DNA of 64,000 nucleotides, taken from Kiloniella majae. Lineage in GTDB: Bacteria > Pseudomonadota > Alphaproteobacteria > Kiloniellales > Kiloniellaceae. Location of the stretch: assembly GCF_002118315.1 (NCBI RefSeq), contig NZ_MTSZ01000001.1, forward strand, positions 372,001-436,000, in the 5' to 3' direction. The notes beneath the pieces are model-generated. The model was not told where the DNA came from, ran no database searches, and saw only the letters and a program-made list of their open reading frames with translations. Each line of letters starts with the position of its first letter. The stretch's first letter is position 1. The position numbers and the translations under genes were made by a program. Positions 60,175-64,000 of the stretch are shown in pieces.

Positions 60175-61602
60175 TTACGCTGCTTCTGACGCTTCTTGAG
60201 ATGGAAGAGATTTTTCAGACAGCTTCTCAAGACAACGTGTCAACGATGCCTGTTCCAGTTCGGCATAGAGAGCCAGCTCGTCCAAAATCTCCGCACCCAA
60301 GGCTTTTTCAAATGCGGCCTGACTTGGGTTACTGTAAACAATCCCTGCCCCACCATCACCAAGGTTGGACTGGAAAATGCCCGCTGCTGATACTGGCAGG
60401 AAATCTTCATAGACAATAGGGTCCATACGCAAGATGCCTGCTTCCAACAAGCCATCAACGGTGCCGGAAACACCTACGGATCGGGAAATTTCAACGCCCT
60501 TTTCAGTTAGCGAATAACGGAAAAATGCAAGCCCTTCCGTACGCAGTTCCTCATAGGTGTCTGGAAAGGCCGCAAAGCTTTCAACCAGCAGATCCTCGTA
60601 AGTACCCTCTCCTGCCCGCACACCTGCGCGGGTTTCATCCAGCAGCTCGTCATAGAGCGTACGGCCTTTCGGGGTCAGGGCAATACCACGCTGTTCGATC
60701 TCACCAAAACGGGCAGTGTGTGATCCCTCTTCCCACTTTCCATCAGCTTGTTTGAAGAACACCTTTTCTTCCAAAGCCTTGAATGATGTCTGGCGCAACA
60801 GGATCGGGCATTTACGCTGCGGTGGGCCTTCGATAACAGCTTTGGGATCAATACCGCGCTGTGGCATTCCCACCTGAACAGCATCAATATCCAATGTCCG
60901 CGGGGTCAAGTGATTGATATGCGGACCATGGAAGCTGACAATATCTGCAATCAGGCGATGTTCATCATGCAGTCTGTTATAAAGTTCCTTGTCTATGTTG
61001 GCTTTAGTATGCCAACGGAATGTTTCCAGTGCTTCGGTGACAAACTGTGTAGCATCTTCGGCGTTCAATCCGCCCTGTGCTTCGGCCCGGTCAATCAGGT
61101 TCAAAGCTGCTGTGGTAAAGATTTCACGGTTGTCCAGCACCTCTTGTGCCGCAACCCGAAGTGCTTCGTCTTCAATAAGTTCCAGGCGCAACAAAGATGT
61201 GAAAATACGGAACGGGTTCTGGTTCAAATCAACCTCATCCACCGGGCGGAAAGCTGTGGAATGCACAGGGATACCCGCAACGGACAAATCGTAATAACTG
61301 ACAGGCTCCATGCCCATGACCGCAAAAAGGCGGCGCAGGGTAAAAAGCTCTTTTTCTGTGCCGACGCGAATAGCCCCATGGCGTTCTTCGGTAATACGGT
61401 CCAGACCATCGGTGTGGGTCAGTTGATCACGAAGATCCTTGTCTTGTTCCAGAGACGCCGCATTGACATCGGCCACCAGATCCATCAACTCGCCATAGGC
61501 TGGAACCTCTTCCTTGTACATCGCTGACATTGCCTGCGAGAACTGGGCGCGGATTTCATTTTTCCCCAAAAAGGCATTGGTCTGAATGTTATCGTTTGTC
61601 AT
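60175..61602 (-). CDS. hglS: 2-oxoadipate dioxygenase/decarboxylase HglS (DUF1338)
   Basis: This 475-residue protein matches the DUF1338/VOC enzyme HglS (YdcJ), which converts 2-oxoadipate to D-2-hydroxyglutarate in lysine breakdown. The expected metal ligands are visible: H75 in ERHGAIRVG, a His in FHGPHINHLTPR (about residue 231), and a Glu in FGEIEQRG (301 or 303); R79 fits the substrate Arg. SVGVSGTVDG is another conserved segment. CGGAGAT precedes the ATG. The next gene encodes the matching dehydrogenase, completing the route to 2-oxoglutarate. Confidence 0.93.
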   Translation of the reverse strand: MTNDNIQTNAFLGKNEIRAQFSQAMSAMYKEEVPAYGELMDLVADVNAASLEQDKDLRDQLTHTDGLDRITEERHGAIRVGTEKELFTLRRLFAVMGMEPVSYYDLSVAGIPVHSTAFRPVDEVDLNQNPFRIFTSLLRLELIEDEALRVAAQEVLDNREIFTTAALNLIDRAEAQGGLNAEDATQFVTEALETFRWHTKANIDKELYNRLHDEHRLIADIVSFHGPHINHLTPRTLDIDAVQVGMPQRGIDPKAVIEGPPQRKCPILLRQTSFKALEEKVFFKQADGKWEEGSHTARFGEIEQRGIALTPKGRTLYDELLDETRAGVRAGEGTYEDLLVESFAAFPDTYEELRTEGLAFFRYSLTEKGVEISRSVGVSGTVDGLLEAGILRMDPIVYEDFLPVSAAGIFQSNLGDGGAGIVYSNPSQAAFEKALGAEILDELALYAELEQASLTRCLEKLSEKSLPSQEASEAA

Positions 61603-61774
61603 TACTTTATCTCCGAACGCAACTACGGTTGCTTTTGCTCGCCTAACGAGCCTTAACCTATATTCAGGTTAGGAGATAGCATTTGTGAAAGCGCGAAGAA
61701 AAACGATATCTTTTCATCACTTCATGAGTTTTACGAATGTCTAAAATAACCATCACTCTCATGAGGGAATATTT

Positions 61775-62881
61775 TTATTCCGGGTCAATCCCGCCATATA
61801 CACTAATAGCTTCTTCACGGCCTCTGACCTTATGAGTGCCTTCATCACAATAGTAATTCCGCCAGCTTTTAAGACCTTCGAATTCTGCCTGTCTCAGGAT
61901 ATCTTCGCTGACCAGAACCCGCTTATCGAACTTGCGACAAAGCTCCTGAAGCCTGCTTGTGGTGTTGACCGTATCACCAATGACTGTAAAGCTCATGGAC
62001 TCCCGAACGCCAATGTCCCCCAACACCACTTCACCATAGTGAACAGAGATATCTGCAACGATCTTTTCACGCCCCTGTGTTATGCGTTTTTCATTCCACC
62101 GATCAAGCTCTTTGACCATATCATAAGAGCATTTCAGGGCATTGACGGCGTCTTTATTTCCGGCTTCCGGCATCCCGAATATTGCCAACAATGAGTCCCC
62201 GGCAAAGTGTTCGATTGACCCGCTATAGGAAAAAATCACTTTGGCCATTCGGGTGTAGAAGGACTGTAAAATAGCCACAACGCGCTCGGGATCCAGCTTC
62301 TCAGCAATCGTTGTCGATCCCTGGATATCAATAAACAACACAGCAACATTCTGACGACGCATCTGGCCCAAGGGATTATCGTGTTCCGATAGATGCTCTG
62401 CTGTTTGCGGTGAAAAGTATCGGGCCAGATTGATCCGTTTTCGATTGGCTTCCGCAGCTTCATAGCGGGCCTGAACCAACTTGTTCTCTGTTTCAACGCG
62501 TCTTGATATATCGCGCTGTACGGCAACATAACAAGTAGCCTTTCCAAAGTGATCTAAAACAGTTGAAATACTCCATTCCATCATAAATTCGGAACTATCT
62601 TTGCGGTAATTAATCGTTTGCCCTTCCCATACCTCTCCCGCAGCAAGGGTTTCTCTCATATTATCAAAGATATGATGGTCTGTTTTTTCGCCTTGTAAAA
62701 CGCGGGGAGACTTCCCCAGAATTTCTGCCCGGGACCAGCCTGTCATCTTTTCAAATGACTGGTTCACATAAATTATTTTTGGCCCAGGAGCATCCAGATC
62801 GCAATCTGTAACCAGAATACTGTCTGTCGCATATTCAAGAACATCGTTAGCATCAAAGTGTGCCGTTACATACTTTGTCAT
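61775..62881 (-). CDS. PAS domain plus class III adenylate/guanylate cyclase
   Basis: This 368-residue soluble protein has a PAS sensor (about residues 10-130; DSILVTDCD, NQSFEKMTGWSRAEILG), a short helix, and a class III cyclase domain (about 175-365) with VLFIDIQGSTTIAEKL (metal Asp), EHFAGDSLLAIFG and ADISVHYGEVVLGDIG, then FTVIGDTVNTTSRLQ. It should make cAMP or cGMP in response to a signal read by PAS. GTGAGGTGA precedes the ATG. A second, membrane-bound cyclase is at 21873. Confidence 0.9.
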   Translation of the reverse strand: MTKYVTAHFDANDVLEYATDSILVTDCDLDAPGPKIIYVNQSFEKMTGWSRAEILGKSPRVLQGEKTDHHIFDNMRETLAAGEVWEGQTINYRKDSSEFMMEWSISTVLDHFGKATCYVAVQRDISRRVETENKLVQARYEAAEANRKRINLARYFSPQTAEHLSEHDNPLGQMRRQNVAVLFIDIQGSTTIAEKLDPERVVAILQSFYTRMAKVIFSYSGSIEHFAGDSLLAIFGMPEAGNKDAVNALKCSYDMVKELDRWNEKRITQGREKIVADISVHYGEVVLGDIGVRESMSFTVIGDTVNTTSRLQELCRKFDKRVLVSEDILRQAEFEGLKSWRNYYCDEGTHKVRGREEAISVYGGIDPE

Positions 62882-63013
62882 TCACCTCACCTATTGGGAG
62901 AACGGGAATATCTATGCGAGCAACCAGTACAAAAAGAATAACCCTTTTCCTTTATAATAGATACCAATCTAATCTATTATTATGACACTGCCCTACAAAA
63001 GTTCCGTCTTGGT

Positions 63014-63045
63014 CCTCTGTTTTTCTTGGCCCTCTGTTTTTCTTG
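63014..63045 (+). repeat. Two-copy direct repeat, period 17
   Basis: CCTCTGTTTTTCTTG occurs at 63014-63028 and again at 63031-63045. It lies 33 bp upstream of the next gene start and may reflect slippage. Confidence 0.8.
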
Positions 63046-63077
63046 CGACATTCTTTATAATTTTTTGAGAAATAATC

Positions 63078-63476
63078 ATGCCTCTTTTATCCGATATGCT
63101 GAACAATCCCATCGGCGCAGTTACCTATACGTTCGCCGACAGCTCCAGCGGCATACTCAACGCTCGTTGGGCATTCAGTGCACAGGAAGATGTCCATATT
63201 GTCTGCAAAGGTACTGCTATCCCGGATAATTTTGAGAAACCAGATACTCCTCCAAAGGTTCTCACCGTGCCTGCTGATAAGGATCCCTTTATCGGGCCCT
63301 ATACGATTACCTATGCTGGTCCCGATGGTCAGGAGAGTGATCCCTGGGATCTTTTGATTACCCGGAAAAATGAGATTTATTACGCGGTTTGGTCAAAGAA
63401 TGACATCGCGCACTATCATGGCATTGGGTTCGTTTCACAGGAAAGTTTGATCTGTGGATGGCGCCCTGTAACATAA
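63078..63476 (+). CDS. Hypothetical protein
   Basis: I do not recognise this 132-residue soluble protein. It looks beta-rich, with Tyr/Trp/Gly-containing segments (GPYTITYAGPDGQESDPW and YYAVWSKNDIAHYHGIGF), and no signal peptide. Its start ATG 63078 has a weak upstream ribosome site. The next gene on the same strand encodes a DUF6434 protein, 57 bp away. No function can be given. Confidence 0.6.
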   Translation: MPLLSDMLNNPIGAVTYTFADSSSGILNARWAFSAQEDVHIVCKGTAIPDNFEKPDTPPKVLTVPADKDPFIGPYTITYAGPDGQESDPWDLLITRKNEIYYAVWSKNDIAHYHGIGFVSQESLICGWRPVT

Positions 63477-63533
63477 TTCTACAAAAATAATATAATCATA
63501 TCGTCAGGGTGGTTTAGCAACCAGGAGAAGTAA

Positions 63534-63782
63534 GTGAAAAAAACACAGGAAATATTGTCCCAAAATACCACTTTAAATATTGATTGGCATTCAGCTGTGT
63601 TGACGCGTGAGACACCCATTACGAAAAACTACAAACATACTCAAAATGTCCGAAGATTTATGAACTCGGAATGCGGTGATCGCTTCAAATTTAACAGGGC
63701 CTTTATGAGTTGGATCAAAAATGGAGAGCCCAAAACATTAGGCGACGTAGCAGACCACTGGCTAGCTCAAAACGCAAGTTAA
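63534..63782 (+). CDS. DUF6434 domain protein
   Basis: This 82-residue protein matches the DUF6434 family: IDWHSAVLTRETPITKNYK, NVRRFMNSECGDRFKFNRAFMSWIKNG (in part) and LGDVADHWL are the conserved blocks. These proteins are small and uncharacterised; some carry an added SAP-like DNA-binding region, not seen here. GTG 63534 is used, with AGGAG upstream at 63523. Confidence 0.85.
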   Translation: MKKTQEILSQNTTLNIDWHSAVLTRETPITKNYKHTQNVRRFMNSECGDRFKFNRAFMSWIKNGEPKTLGDVADHWLAQNAS

Positions 63783-63948
63783 GAAACGACTGGAGAGATT
63801 CAATTTCAGGAGGCACTTAATAATCTGCTTACCTGTCAGCATTTCATCTAAACGAGGTAATACTCAATCTGTTCTGTCGGCTGGATCTCTGGCCGGATTT
63901 CTGGCTGAATTTTTTGGTATTTTTTTGTGATCAGCTTTAAAGTTTGCA

Positions 63949-64000
63949 CTAAACTTTGACCAGAACCTGGCCAAGCGTATACGCAATGGCAAGAACGGCA
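63949..64000 (-). CDS. Possible C-terminus of a membrane protein (cut by window end)
   Basis: A minus-strand frame enters at base 64000 and ends at a TAG at 63949-63951, giving 16 residues reading like a membrane helix end (LAIAYTLGQVLVKV). It is too short to name. Another frame on the same strand stays open longer, so the call is uncertain. Confidence 0.25.
   Translation of the reverse strand, partial: AVLAIAYTLGQVLVKV

Noticed and set aside
1-64000. tRNA, rRNA, CRISPR arrays, IS elements, prophage genes
   Set aside because: Looked for by eye on both strands; none was found.

Overview
The window reads as a chromosomal stretch of a free-living, probably marine, alphaproteobacterium of moderate G+C content. 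This is an inference from the gene families (TRAP uptake system, L-cysteate sulfo-lyase, FCD/WYL/YheO-type regulators, many solitary periplasmic binding proteins) and from the tight operons with ATGA overlaps. I see no rRNA, tRNA, CRISPR array, transposase or phage gene. The two ends cut through genes: a TetR C-terminus at base 1 and, less surely, a membrane protein C-terminus at base 64000.

Layout. 1-2818: TetR tail, VOC protein, solitary binding protein, Nudix hydrolase, AraC regulator. 2819-6329: TRAP transporter dctPQM behind a perfect GntR-like palindrome. 6361-10906: large MscS channel, AhpD-like protein, LysE exporter, glyoxalase I. 11031-12540: WYL regulator facing an unknown protein across a perfect operator-like repeat. 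12674-19205: a five-gene operon (cuyA, alpha/beta hydrolase, ProX/V/W-like ABC transporter) facing a LysR regulator, which looks like a sulfonate uptake and desulfonation unit. 19282-20286: thiopurine methyltransferase and a small monooxygenase-like protein behind a SoxR-type promoter. 20374-25816: GYF/RDD protein, P-loop kinase-like protein, membrane cyclase, a 9-bp tandem repeat, and the DUF2157/DUF4401/GDYXXLXY trio. 25857-27925: lldD and its divergent FCD regulator. 27940-32442: orphan HlyD-type adaptor, cupin, lipoprotein, ABC-F ATPase. 32664-36385: operon of YheO-type regulator, dehydratase, aminotransferase and cyclodeaminase/imine reductase-like protein. 36628-40795: XRE protein, a GNAT plus LuxR-like pair, binding protein, VOC protein, LysR. 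40796-43676: a gene-poor stretch with a possible small RNA or small ORF ending in a strong terminator, plus DUF6151, DUF1499 and an unknown protein. 43683-50000: P1 peptidase, LuxR regulator, class V PLP enzyme, secreted lectin-like protein, membrane-anchored unknown, quinone-reductase-like flavoprotein. 50195-57263: XRE regulator, DEAD-box helicase, two paralogous binding proteins, short homoserine dehydrogenase with an MFS exporter. 57426-64000: binding protein, the hglS/D-2-hydroxyglutarate dehydrogenase pair, PAS-cyclase, and small proteins including a DUF6434 protein.

How it fits together. Most of the window is catabolic and sensory accessory gene content: uptake (TRAP, ABC, five solitary periplasmic binding proteins), amino- and hydroxy-acid breakdown (lldD, hglS pair, dehydratase operon, cuyA) and stress handling (VOC enzymes, SoxR-type promoter). 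The most interesting items are the cuyA-ABC transporter operon, the SoxR-type promoter before tpm, the LuxR-like/GNAT pair, the YheO-type amino acid operon, and the non-coding stretch ending at 41384. All functional assignments are by eye from protein motifs; no database search was run.
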